From: an uncultured Dehalococcoidia bacterium
GTDB taxonomy: Bacteria > Chloroflexota > Dehalococcoidia > Lucifugimonadales > JADFKI01
Assembly (NCBI GenBank): GCA_958295865.1
Contig: CATQHF010000005.1
Location: forward strand, 124,001-188,000
Direction: 5' to 3'
DNA length: 64,000 nucleotides
Shown here: one piece after another, positions 53,361 through 61,731 of the stretch
Position numbering within the stretch: position 1 is the first letter of the stretch
Layout: every line of letters begins with the position of its first letter
The notes under the pieces: model-generated
Told to the model about the DNA's origin: nothing
Database searches by the model: none
What the model saw: only the letters and a program-made list of their open reading frames with translations
Translations under genes and position numbers: made by a program

Positions 53361-54284
53361 ATGACACGATTTCTGCTGCGAAGGGTCGGCTATTCACTCG
53401 TAACCATTCTTCTCGCCACGGTAATCGTCTTTGCCCTGTCCCGAATGTCGGGAGACCCGCGCCTCCTATATCTGAACGCCTTCTCGCATGTGGGCCCGGA
53501 GGTATGGGAAGCCTGGGGTAGAAAGCTGGGGCTGGACAAGCCGCTGCCGTTGCAGTATCTCTACTGGCTGCGCGATGTTCTGCTCGGCGACTGGGGCGAG
53601 TCGATCGACACCGGCATCCCCGTGTGGACTGCCGTAACCGATAGAATGCCCCTTACGCTGAAACTCACCGGCGGCGGGTTCATATTCGCCGTGCTGGTGG
53701 GCATCCCTCTGGGCGTGCTATCAGGGGTGTATCGGAGCACTTTCTGGGACTACCTTGGCAGGACGATAGCCGTTTTGGGACAGTCCGTGCCCGCGTTCTG
53801 GCTGGCAATCGTCCTCATTCTGATATTCTCCGTCAATCTGGAGTGGCTGCCCGCAGCCGGACAAGGCGGGTTCTCCCACTACATCATGCCCAGCATCATT
53901 CTGGGCTGGTTCGGTTCGGCGGGCTTTCTGCGCCTCACGCGCTCGGCGATGCTCGATGTGATGGACTCGGAGTTCGTCAAGCTCGCCAGAGCAAAGGGCG
54001 TGGACAAGTTCACCCTCGTCTGGAAGCACGCCTTCAGAAACGCGCTGATAGCTCCGTTGACCTACGGCGGTCTGCTGCTGGCAGGCTTCGCCACCGGCAC
54101 CGTTTTGACAGAGACTATCTACGCCCTGCCCGGCCTAGGAAGGCTCGCCTTGCAAGCCGTTTATGCAAACGATTTCCCGATATTGCAAGGTTCGGTGCTG
54201 TTCTTTGCCGCTATGTATGTGGTGTTCGCGTTCATACTGGACATGATTTACGCCTTTGTTGACCCGCGCATTAGATACGAATAA
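53361..54284 (+). CDS. ABC transporter permease, DppB/OppB type (cassette 2)
   Basis: 307 residues with six helices. MTRFLLRRVGYSLVTILLAT, ALSRMSGDPRLLYL, GLDKPLPLQYLYWL, the EAA segment LARAKGVDKFTLVWKHAFRN, and C-terminal DMIYAFVDPRIRYE. It forms a heterodimeric channel with the next gene product. Confidence 0.93.
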   Translation: MTRFLLRRVGYSLVTILLATVIVFALSRMSGDPRLLYLNAFSHVGPEVWEAWGRKLGLDKPLPLQYLYWLRDVLLGDWGESIDTGIPVWTAVTDRMPLTLKLTGGGFIFAVLVGIPLGVLSGVYRSTFWDYLGRTIAVLGQSVPAFWLAIVLILIFSVNLEWLPAAGQGGFSHYIMPSIILGWFGSAGFLRLTRSAMLDVMDSEFVKLARAKGVDKFTLVWKHAFRNALIAPLTYGGLLLAGFATGTVLTETIYALPGLGRLALQAVYANDFPILQGSVLFFAAMYVVFAFILDMIYAFVDPRIRYE

Positions 54285-54294
54285 GAGACGAGCC

Positions 54295-55188
54295 ATGCAG
54301 CTGGAACAACAAGAAGCGTTACTTCAAATAGACGAACCCTCGTTCATTTCGAGGGCTTATACCAAGTTCCGCCGATGGCCGTACATCCCCGCGCTGATAC
54401 TCATCATCCTCGTCTTTGCGGCAGTGGCGGCGCCGCTCATCGCGCCCTACGACCCTGTGAAAGGCGACCTGAGGGCGCGCAGCAAGCCGCCGATAGGTTT
54501 CGGAGGAACGACGGAGCATCTATTTGGGACGGATAACCAGGGACGGGACATCTTCAGCCGCATAATTCACGGCGCGCGAGTGTCTATCAGCTTTGCCGCC
54601 ATTACCATGCTGCTCAGCGTCGCCTTGGGAGCGGTGATAGGGGCTGCCTCAGGATACTTCGGAGGGCATGTGGATGAGACGCTGATGCGGCTGGTTGACT
54701 TACAGAACGCTCTGCCTTTTATCTTGGCCGCTCTTGTGATGGTCGGAGTGTTCGGCGCAAGTTTCACCACGCTGCTCATCATAATCGCCATATTCTCATG
54801 GGGTACGACCGCGCGGCAAATCAGGGGCGAGATACTGCAATTGAAGCAGATGGACTATGTCGCGCTCGCCAAAATTGCCGGCGCATCATCGCCACGCATC
54901 ATCTTTCAGCATCTGCTCCCCGGTGTAACCAACACTCTCATCGTCGTCGCCACCCTGGGAACGGGGCAGATTATCCTAACAGAAGCCACGCTTAGTTTCC
55001 TCGGTGTGGGCATCCCGCCGCCCAGGCCCGCCTGGGGCAGCATGGTCTCATTCGGCAGAAACTACATCGACTCCGCATGGTGGATTGCCGTCATACCCGG
55101 TATCGCAATCGCCCTCGTCGTGGTGTCGCTGAACTTCCTCGGCGACTGGCTGCGCGACTACTTCGACCCGCGCCTGCGCCAGCTCTAA
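54295..55188 (+). CDS. ABC transporter permease, DppC/OppC type (cassette 2)
   Basis: 297 residues from the ATG at 54295, 10 bases after the DppB-type stop; the longer frame overlaps that gene. APYDPVKGDLRARSKPP, HLFGTDNQGRDIFSRIIHGA, EAA segment ALAKIAGASSPRIIFQHLLP, and C-terminal FLGDWLRDYFDPRLRQL. No ATPase gene follows; a xylulokinase gene does. Confidence 0.92.
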   Translation: MQLEQQEALLQIDEPSFISRAYTKFRRWPYIPALILIILVFAAVAAPLIAPYDPVKGDLRARSKPPIGFGGTTEHLFGTDNQGRDIFSRIIHGARVSISFAAITMLLSVALGAVIGAASGYFGGHVDETLMRLVDLQNALPFILAALVMVGVFGASFTTLLIIIAIFSWGTTARQIRGEILQLKQMDYVALAKIAGASSPRIIFQHLLPGVTNTLIVVATLGTGQIILTEATLSFLGVGIPPPRPAWGSMVSFGRNYIDSAWWIAVIPGIAIALVVVSLNFLGDWLRDYFDPRLRQL

Positions 55189-55204
55189 TCGCAGCGTTTC
55201 CGTA

Positions 55205-55247
55205 TCCCTTCCCCCTTGATGGGGGAAGGTTAGGATGGGGGTGAAAC
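55205..55247. repeat. Inverted fragment of MITE-2 core
   Basis: CCCTTCCCCCTTGATGGGGG then AAGGTTAGGATGGGGGTGAAA, the reverse complement of the MITE-2 interior, without terminal repeats. It lies directly upstream of the xylulokinase gene and supplies its leader. Confidence 0.65.
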
Positions 55248-55257
55248 ATTGCCCGCC

Positions 55258-56787
55258 ATGCCGCGTACCACTCAAGCCGTTCTCGGCATCGATGTCGGCA
55301 CGACTGCCGTAAAAGCGATGCTGGTCGGCGGCGACGGCAGCGTACTGGCAGACGCCGAGGTGGAGCAGTCCGTCAGCATTCCGCGCCCCGGCTGGGCCGA
55401 GCAGCGCCCCGATATGTGGTGGCGCAACACGGGGCTGGCGGTTCGCAAAGCGTTGCGGCTTGCGGAGCGGAACGGGTATCACATCGAAGTCGCTGCCGTA
55501 GGGTTGAGCGGGCAGATGCACAGTTCCGTCTTTCTCGACGGCGACGGTGAGATTATCAGACCCGCGCTGCTCTGGAACGACGCGCGCACCGCGCCGCAGC
55601 GTCGTCACATTACCGACATGCTAGGCTTGCGTAGGCTTCACGATACGGTCGGCAACCTGCCGCTGGAGGGGTTCACCGCGCCCAAGCTGCTGTGGCTGAA
55701 GCAGAACGAGCCTGACAACTATGCCAGCTTGCGCGCGCTGCTGCTGCCCAAGGACTACATACGCTATCGGCTGAGCGGGGACTACGCCACCGAGCCGTCG
55801 GACGCCGCCGGAACGCTGTTCTATGATGTGCGCCGCCGCGTCTGGTCAAAGCCGATGTTGGATGCGCTGGATGCGGACATGGGCATCCTCCCTCGTGTCG
55901 TCGAATCTACGGAGATTTCGGGCGTCGTTACGCCCGGCGCTGCCGATGAGTTGGGCATAGCGTCCGGCGTTCCCATCGTTGGCGGTGGCGCGGATAACGC
56001 CGCGGGCGCAGTCGGATGCGGCGTCGTCAGCGAGGGCGTTATGCAGGCGAGCATCGGCACATCGGGCGCGGTAGTCTTGCCTGTGAGCGAGCCGTTTGTG
56101 GCAGCGGACATGAGCCTGCACACCTTCTGCCACTGCGCGCCGGGACTGTGGTATCTGATGGGCGTCGTCCTGTCGGCGGGCAGCGCACTCCGATGGCTGC
56201 GTGATACGGTCGCCCCCGATATGTCTTACGACGCTCTGACAGCCGAAGCGGGGCGGGTCGCGCCGGGCAGCGACGGCTTGCTATTCCTGCCGTACCTCAG
56301 CGGCGAGCGCACACCGCACAACGACGCCAACGCGCGCGGAGTGTTTTTTGGCTTGAGCCTGGCGCATGGGCGCGGTCATCTGACGCGCGCCGTTATCGAG
56401 GGGGTGTGCTTTGCCATGCGCGACTCGCTGGAAATTATGCGGGCGCAGGGCGGCTTGCCGAGCGAAGCGCGCGCCATCGGCGGCGGCGCGCGCAGTCGGC
56501 TATGGCTGCAAACACTCGCCAATGTGTTCGGCTTGCCCATTGCCACAGCGCGGCCCGCCGGCGGCGCGGCATACGGCGCGGCGCTGCTTGCCGCTGTCGG
56601 CATCGGCATGTTCGGCTCTATTGACGATGCCGCGCGAACCTGCATCAAGCCCGGGACATCCGTCGAACCCGATGCGTCGTCGGTAGCGCAGTACGATGAG
56701 ATGTACGATGCTTACCGGCAGCTCTACCCCGCGCTGCGGGACAACTTCGCGGCGCTTGCGGGCATTACGGCGGGGCGGCGGCAGTGA
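55258..56787 (+). CDS. xylB: Xylulokinase-like FGGY sugar kinase
   Basis: 509 residues from the ATG at 55258 (TTG at 55249 also possible). AVLGIDVGTTAVKAMLVGGD (phosphate 1), AVGLSGQMHSSVFLDGDGE (substrate region with Gly-Gln-Met-His, typical of xylulokinases), LWNDARTAPQR, LLLPKDYIRYRLSGDYATEP with the catalytic-loop Asp nearby, and RAIGGGARSRLWLQTLANVF. It phosphorylates D-xylulose or a related ketose. Coupled to the downstream PfkB gene by a 4-base overlap. Confidence 0.9.
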   Translation: MPRTTQAVLGIDVGTTAVKAMLVGGDGSVLADAEVEQSVSIPRPGWAEQRPDMWWRNTGLAVRKALRLAERNGYHIEVAAVGLSGQMHSSVFLDGDGEIIRPALLWNDARTAPQRRHITDMLGLRRLHDTVGNLPLEGFTAPKLLWLKQNEPDNYASLRALLLPKDYIRYRLSGDYATEPSDAAGTLFYDVRRRVWSKPMLDALDADMGILPRVVESTEISGVVTPGAADELGIASGVPIVGGGADNAAGAVGCGVVSEGVMQASIGTSGAVVLPVSEPFVAADMSLHTFCHCAPGLWYLMGVVLSAGSALRWLRDTVAPDMSYDALTAEAGRVAPGSDGLLFLPYLSGERTPHNDANARGVFFGLSLAHGRGHLTRAVIEGVCFAMRDSLEIMRAQGGLPSEARAIGGGARSRLWLQTLANVFGLPIATARPAGGAAYGAALLAAVGIGMFGSIDDAARTCIKPGTSVEPDASSVAQYDEMYDAYRQLYPALRDNFAALAGITAGRRQ

Positions 56788-57707
56788 TTGGCGTTTGCGG
56801 CGAGGCGCTCATAGACTTCACGCCAATGAAGGGCGGCAGCGAACAGGCGTATGCGCTGCGTCCGGGCGGTTCACCCTACAATGTCGCAATCGGTCTGGCG
56901 CGGCTGGGCAAACCAACCGCGTACATCGGCAAGATCTCACACGACCGCTTTGGGGACATCCTGCGCGAATATCTGTCGCAAAACGGCGTAGATTTGCGCT
57001 GGCTGGCGCGCGGCAGCGAACCGAGCGCGCTTGCCTTCGTCATCCCCGCGCCGACGGGAGCGCACGATTTCGCGTTTTATGGCGACAATACGGCGGATCA
57101 GAACCTTGCCGATGCCGATATTCCCGACGCCCTGCCCGACGATGTAACCGCGCTGCACTTCGGCTCATGCTCGCTTGTGCTGGGCAGCGGCGCGCGGACT
57201 TATGAAAGGCTCATGCGGCGGGAGAGTGGCGCTCGCGTCATCTCGCTCGACCCCAATGTGCGGCCTGCGCTGTTCCCCGACCGCGCGGCATACCGGCAGC
57301 GCATCGAGGGCTTGCTGCCATTATCCACGCTGGTCAAGGCAAGCGCCGATGACCTCGCATGGCTCTACCCCGGCGAGCATGCGTCGGAGGTGGCGGCGCG
57401 ATGGCTCAGCGCAGGCCCGTCGTTAGTTGTGGTTACGCTCGGCACTGACGGCGCGATTGGCATGACCGCCGACACGACGGTAGCCAGCCCCGGAGTTCCC
57501 GTAGATGTGGAGGACAGCGTAGGCGCGGGCGATGCTTTCATGGCGGCGCTGCTCGCGCGCCTCGACGATGCCGCGCTATTGAGCCCGCACAGCCTGCCGA
57601 TGATGACCGAAAGGGCGCTGTCAGACGCCCTCGCATACGCCAACCGCGCGGCGGCTCTTACCTGCACAAGAAGCGGCGCAGACCCGCCAATTCGGGAGCA
57701 ACTCTAA
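56784..57707 (+). CDS. PfkB-family carbohydrate kinase (fructokinase-like)
   Basis: 307 residues, GTG start overlapping the xylB stop (GTGA). VCGEALIDFTPMKGGSEQAY, RPGGSPYNVAIGLARLGKPT, AYIGKISHDRFGDILREYL, and the catalytic VDVEDSVGAGDAFMAALLA (Asp as base) match the fructokinase branch. With the xylulokinase it suggests pentose or hexose uptake and phosphorylation between cassettes 2 and 3. Confidence 0.9.
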   Translation: MIGVCGEALIDFTPMKGGSEQAYALRPGGSPYNVAIGLARLGKPTAYIGKISHDRFGDILREYLSQNGVDLRWLARGSEPSALAFVIPAPTGAHDFAFYGDNTADQNLADADIPDALPDDVTALHFGSCSLVLGSGARTYERLMRRESGARVISLDPNVRPALFPDRAAYRQRIEGLLPLSTLVKASADDLAWLYPGEHASEVAARWLSAGPSLVVVTLGTDGAIGMTADTTVASPGVPVDVEDSVGAGDAFMAALLARLDDAALLSPHSLPMMTERALSDALAYANRAAALTCTRSGADPPIREQL

Positions 57708-57749
57708 CGAATGGGATCGTTTCTTGGCGGAAGTTCATTTCATGCTTTC

Positions 57750-57850
57750 GAGAAAATTGCATTAGTGCAGTTTAGCTGTCGATGGGCAAGCATTTTCACC
57801 CCCATCCTAACCTTCCCCCTTGATGGGGGAAGGGACTAATGCAATTTTCT
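57750..57850. mobile_element. MITE-2 copy D, with 9-bp target duplication
   Basis: 101 bases, GAGAAAATTGCATTAG to CTAATGCAATTTTCT. The sequence CATGCTTTC flanks it exactly on both sides (57741-57749 and 57851-57859). It lies between the PfkB gene and cassette 3, and its right target copy is only 4 bases from the -35 of that cassette's promoter. Confidence 0.88.
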
Positions 57851-57862
57851 CATGCTTTCAAT

Positions 57863-57890
57863 TTGACATTTAAGAGTGCCGTGTTATGCT
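57863..57890 (+). promoter_or_regulatory. Promoter of cassette 3
   Basis: TTGACA (57863-57868), 16-base spacer, TATGCT (57885-57890). GGAGGA precedes the ATG at 57951. Confidence 0.6.
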
Positions 57891-57950
57891 TGACTGCGTT
57901 AAAAAATACAACTGACATCAGATAGCACAAGCCATGAAACTGGAGGAATT

Positions 57951-59768
57951 ATGAGGCGTCTATCCGTATTTCTGGGCATTGGCTCAGTCTTGATTTTATT
58001 GATGGGCTTGGGGTGCAGCTCCGCGCCCGCGCCGACCGCTGCGCCCGCCGCGCCGCAGCAAGTCGCGCCAGCGCCCGTAGCGCCCGCCCCCGCGCAGGCG
58101 ATGCAGCAGGCAGCAGCTCCCGCCGCGCCGGCCGCTCCCGCTCCAGCCGCGCCCGCCGCTCCGGCCGCAACGGCTATGCCGCAGATGTTCCAGCCTGCGC
58201 CGCCAACGGGCAGAACCGTGGCTACGCCGGTTCGCATCGCAATGGAAGAGCAGCCCCAGACGGGCCCCAAGCAAGGCGGCATTCTGCGCTGGACGCCGCA
58301 GGCGTCGGTGGCGAACCTCGACCCCACGAGACAAACATCCTTCGTTACCCACTCTATCGTCTATCAGTGGTACGACTACCCATTCGGCTGGAATCTGGAC
58401 AGGGTAGCCCAAGAGCAGATGGTGGATACATGGTCGGTGAACGAAGAGGCTACCGAATATACCTTCTCCCTACGTGATGGGCTGGAGTTTCACGACGGCA
58501 GCCCCGTAACCAGCGAGGATGTTACGGCGTCGATCCTGCGCTGGAAGACGACGCCCGGCCTTCCCGGCACCCTTTGGGATCTTGCCGAGGAACCTACGCT
58601 TGAAGTGGTGGACGACCAGACTTTCACGCTCAAGCCGGGCACGCCCTTCGGTCTGTGGATCCCGTTCTGGACATCTCTGCCCACCTATGTGATGCCCAAA
58701 GAGGTCGTCGATCCCTTGGAGATTTCGGATATTATGACCGACTACAACGGCTCGGGTCCATTCAAGTATGTTGAGTGGATTCCCGGCAACCGTGTAGTGA
58801 TGGACAGGAACGAGAACTACAACCCGCGCTCGGACGAGCCTAACGGCGACGCCGGTGCGCGCATCGCCTATGTCGATCAAGTGATAAACCTGGAAGTGCC
58901 GGACGCCGCCACCAAGCTCGCCGCGCTTCAGACGAAGCAGACGGACTTTGCGGAGGGGCTGCCTAACGACTTCTACGCCACCATCGTCGACTCTCCCGGC
59001 ATCAAGGCGGTGGTGATTCCGCAGTGGGCAAGGCCGCAGCTTGCCACCAACAAGCGCAACAGCCCACTGACCAACCCCAAGGCTCGCCTTGCTATCCAAG
59101 CCGCTACCGATCCGGAGAAGTACCTGCAAGCCGCCTACGGAGTGCCTGAACTCTGGGATCTGGGTCCTTGCCTTTGGGCTTGCGGCGCGCAATGGGGAAG
59201 CAATGTAGGCGACACGGAGTATTACGAGGTTGACCTGGAGAAAGCCCGCCAATTGTGGCAGGAAGCCCTTGACGAAACGGGCTTTTCGGGCAAGCTGGTG
59301 CTGCTTACCAATACCGACTACTCGGACTTTTACGCCTCCGCTCTGATAACCAGGGAGATCCTGGAAGCGCTGGGCGCTGAGGTCGATTTCCAAGTAAGCG
59401 ACTGGGCTACGGTCATATCGCGCAAGGAAGCCGCCAACGCGCGAGAGACGGTGGAAGACGGCGACTGGCACTTCTATCACACCTGGGGAGGCCCGCTCGA
59501 CCCCATCACCGACTCCGCCATCGGGCAAACATGGAACGGCGGCTACCACAACGAGCGCGTAATCGAGTTGAGAGATCAGTTCCTAGCCTCCACTTCCATC
59601 GAGGAGGCGAAGGCAATCACCGAAGAGATTCAGCGGATCTACTTTGAGGAAGACCCCGCCACGATAATGTACGGCTGGTTCAAGTTCGTCGTGGCGATGC
59701 AAGAGGATGTGCAAGGCTATGTGCCGCACAAGCGCATCATGATGCAGGGCATGTGGTTGGACAGGTAA
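57951..59768 (+). CDS. ABC transporter substrate-binding lipoprotein, family 5 (cassette 3)
   Basis: 605 residues. Signal peptide ending MGLGC (Cys22), then an Ala/Pro/Gln linker to about residue 75, then SBP_bac_5 blocks: MVDTWSVNEEATEYTFSLRD, GLEFHDGSPVTSEDVTASIL, GSGPFKYVEWIPGNRVVMDR. Interior AYGVPELWDLGPCLWACGAQ has two cysteines that may form a disulfide. Substrate not known. Confidence 0.92.
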   Translation: MRRLSVFLGIGSVLILLMGLGCSSAPAPTAAPAAPQQVAPAPVAPAPAQAMQQAAAPAAPAAPAPAAPAAPAATAMPQMFQPAPPTGRTVATPVRIAMEEQPQTGPKQGGILRWTPQASVANLDPTRQTSFVTHSIVYQWYDYPFGWNLDRVAQEQMVDTWSVNEEATEYTFSLRDGLEFHDGSPVTSEDVTASILRWKTTPGLPGTLWDLAEEPTLEVVDDQTFTLKPGTPFGLWIPFWTSLPTYVMPKEVVDPLEISDIMTDYNGSGPFKYVEWIPGNRVVMDRNENYNPRSDEPNGDAGARIAYVDQVINLEVPDAATKLAALQTKQTDFAEGLPNDFYATIVDSPGIKAVVIPQWARPQLATNKRNSPLTNPKARLAIQAATDPEKYLQAAYGVPELWDLGPCLWACGAQWGSNVGDTEYYEVDLEKARQLWQEALDETGFSGKLVLLTNTDYSDFYASALITREILEALGAEVDFQVSDWATVISRKEAANARETVEDGDWHFYHTWGGPLDPITDSAIGQTWNGGYHNERVIELRDQFLASTSIEEAKAITEEIQRIYFEEDPATIMYGWFKFVVAMQEDVQGYVPHKRIMMQGMWLDR

Positions 59769-59821
59769 CGTGCCGGCATCGTATGGCTCAGCCGGCGCTT
59801 TGACATCATTAGACTAGAAGC

Positions 59822-59857
59822 AGCGGGAGTGCGGCAAGAACTTGCGGCGCTCCCGCT
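59822..59857 (+). terminator. Long hairpin between cassette 3 binding-protein and permease genes
   Basis: AGCGGGAG / CTCCCGCT (8 bp, 59822-59829 with 59850-59857), continued by TGC/GCG and GCAAG/CTTGC with one mismatch, followed by TTT. A strong attenuator-like structure, as at the same junction of the other two cassettes, but unrelated in sequence. Confidence 0.65.
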
Positions 59858-59882
59858 TTAAGCATCCGATAGAGGTAACCGA

Positions 59883-60824
59883 GTGGCGCGTTATACAGTC
59901 CAGCGGCTTTTCGCAATGATTCCCGTCTTGCTGGTGGTCGCGCTTGTTACCTTTTCGCTCATACATATCACGCCGGGCGACCCCGCCAGCCTGATGGCAG
60001 GCGATCAGGCTACCCCCGAGCAGATTGCCGCCATACGCGCCGACATGGGGCTGGACAGGCCCCTTGCAGAGCAGCTGGTCATCTACTTCAAGGACATCCT
60101 TCGCGGCGACTTGGGCGAGTCCATCTTCAGCAAGTTCAAGGTAACTACACTTATCGCCCAGCGCCTGGAGCCGACGCTTTTCATCGCGCTGTTCTCGCAG
60201 CTGGTGGCAATAATAATCGCCATTCCCCTGGGCATTCTCGCCGCATGGAAAGCCAACACCTGGATTGACCGCGTGGTGATGGTGGTTGCGGTCTTGGGGC
60301 TTGCCATACCCTCTTTCTGGCTGGGCGCAAATCTGATATGGGTATTCTCGGTCAAGCTGCACTGGTTCCCGGCAATCGGCTATGTCCCCATCTCAGAGGG
60401 TATCGTCCCATGGATAAAGTCCATAACCCTGCCGTCCATATCCGTCGGCTTCATATCAGCCGCCCTCATAGCCCGAATGACCCGCGCCAGCATGCTGGAG
60501 GTGCTGCGAGAGGACTATGTTCGCACCGCGCGCGCCAAGGGGCTGGGTGAGTATGTCGTGCTAATGCGCCACGCCTTCAAGAACGCCTCCATCCCGGTAG
60601 TAACCATCATAGGCATCGGCATAGCGGGGCTGGTTTCGGGGCTGGTCGTTACCGAAGCCATCTTCGCCATTCCGGGCGTCGGACGGCTAATCGTCGACGC
60701 GGTTACGCGACGCGACTACCCCGTGATACAGGGCGTCATACTGATGGTTACAGTAGCGTATGTGCTAATCAATCTGGTCGTTGACCTCATCTATGGCTAC
60801 CTCGACCCCAGGATACGATACTAA
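59883..60824 (+). CDS. ABC transporter permease, DppB/OppB type (cassette 3)
   Basis: 313 residues, GTG start with GAGGTAAC upstream. ARYTVQRLFAMIPVLLVVAL, HITPGDPASLMAGDQATPEQ, GLDRPLAEQLVIYFKDIL, EAA segment ARAKGLGEYVVLMRHAFKNA, C-terminal DLIYGYLDPRIRY. The last base of its stop is shared with the next start codon. Confidence 0.94.
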   Translation: MARYTVQRLFAMIPVLLVVALVTFSLIHITPGDPASLMAGDQATPEQIAAIRADMGLDRPLAEQLVIYFKDILRGDLGESIFSKFKVTTLIAQRLEPTLFIALFSQLVAIIIAIPLGILAAWKANTWIDRVVMVVAVLGLAIPSFWLGANLIWVFSVKLHWFPAIGYVPISEGIVPWIKSITLPSISVGFISAALIARMTRASMLEVLREDYVRTARAKGLGEYVVLMRHAFKNASIPVVTIIGIGIAGLVSGLVVTEAIFAIPGVGRLIVDAVTRRDYPVIQGVILMVTVAYVLINLVVDLIYGYLDPRIRY

Positions 60825-61729
60825 TGGCGGTTGAAGAACAGAGCATAGAAGTCGTAATACCGCAGCGAGGGTTTTTGGAGCGCAACCGCCATCGGCTGCG
60901 CGCCTTCCAGCGTCTGCTGCGAAGCAACCCCAACATGGCGCTGGGGCTGGGTATCGTCACGCTCGCCGTGCTGATGGCTGCGCTCGCGCCCATCATCTCC
61001 ACCACGGACCCGCAGGCGCTCGACCCCGCGAACAGGCTCAAGCCGCCCTCGGCAGAGGCGTTCTTCGGCACTGACAGCGTGGGCAGGGATGTGTTCTCAC
61101 GAACTATCTACGGCAGCCGACTGTCGCTTGCCATAGGCGCATCCGTAACGGTCGTAACCATCATGGTCGGCGTGGTCATCGGCGTGGTCTCCGGCTACTA
61201 CAAGTTGGCAGACAACATTCTCATGCGCTTTATGGACGGGCTGATGGCGTTTCCGTCGTTCCTGCTGGCGATTGCGCTGGTGGCTCTGCTGGGCGCGAGC
61301 TTCCAGAATGTGGTCATCGCGCTCTCAGTCGTGGAAACCCCGCGCGTGGCTCGCATAGTGCGCGGCTCTGTGCTAAGCCTGCGTGAACGCCAGTATGTAG
61401 AGGGCGCGATTGCCGCCGGCGCGAGACCGCTGCGTATCCTTGCCGTTCATATCTTCCCTAATCTAGTCGCTCCCCTGACCGTGCAGGCGACTTTTGTCTT
61501 CGCTCTCGCCATACTGGTGGAAGCGGGGCTGAGCTTCCTGGGCGCGGGCGTGCCGCCGTACATACCGAGCTGGGGCAACATGATGGGCGACGCGAAGCTG
61601 TTCATGCAGCTTGCCGTATGGACGATATTCTTCCCCGGCCTGTTTCTGTCGCTCACGGTTCTGGGCGCGAACCTTGTCGGCGACGGCCTCCGCGACACGC
61701 TCGACCCACGACTTCGCCGCACCGGATAG
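60824..61729 (+). CDS. ABC transporter permease, DppC/OppC type (cassette 3)
   Basis: 301 residues. ISTTDPQALDPANRLKPPSA, FFGTDSVGRDVFSRTIYGSR, EAA segment AIAAGARPLRILAVHIFPNL, and C-terminal LVGDGLRDTLDPRLRRTG. It starts at the stop of the DppB-type gene (TAATG overlap). Convergent with the FG-GAP gene, 2 bases apart. No ATPase genes follow. Confidence 0.94.
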   Translation: MAVEEQSIEVVIPQRGFLERNRHRLRAFQRLLRSNPNMALGLGIVTLAVLMAALAPIISTTDPQALDPANRLKPPSAEAFFGTDSVGRDVFSRTIYGSRLSLAIGASVTVVTIMVGVVIGVVSGYYKLADNILMRFMDGLMAFPSFLLAIALVALLGASFQNVVIALSVVETPRVARIVRGSVLSLRERQYVEGAIAAGARPLRILAVHIFPNLVAPLTVQATFVFALAILVEAGLSFLGAGVPPYIPSWGNMMGDAKLFMQLAVWTIFFPGLFLSLTVLGANLVGDGLRDTLDPRLRRTG

Positions 61730-61731
61730 CG

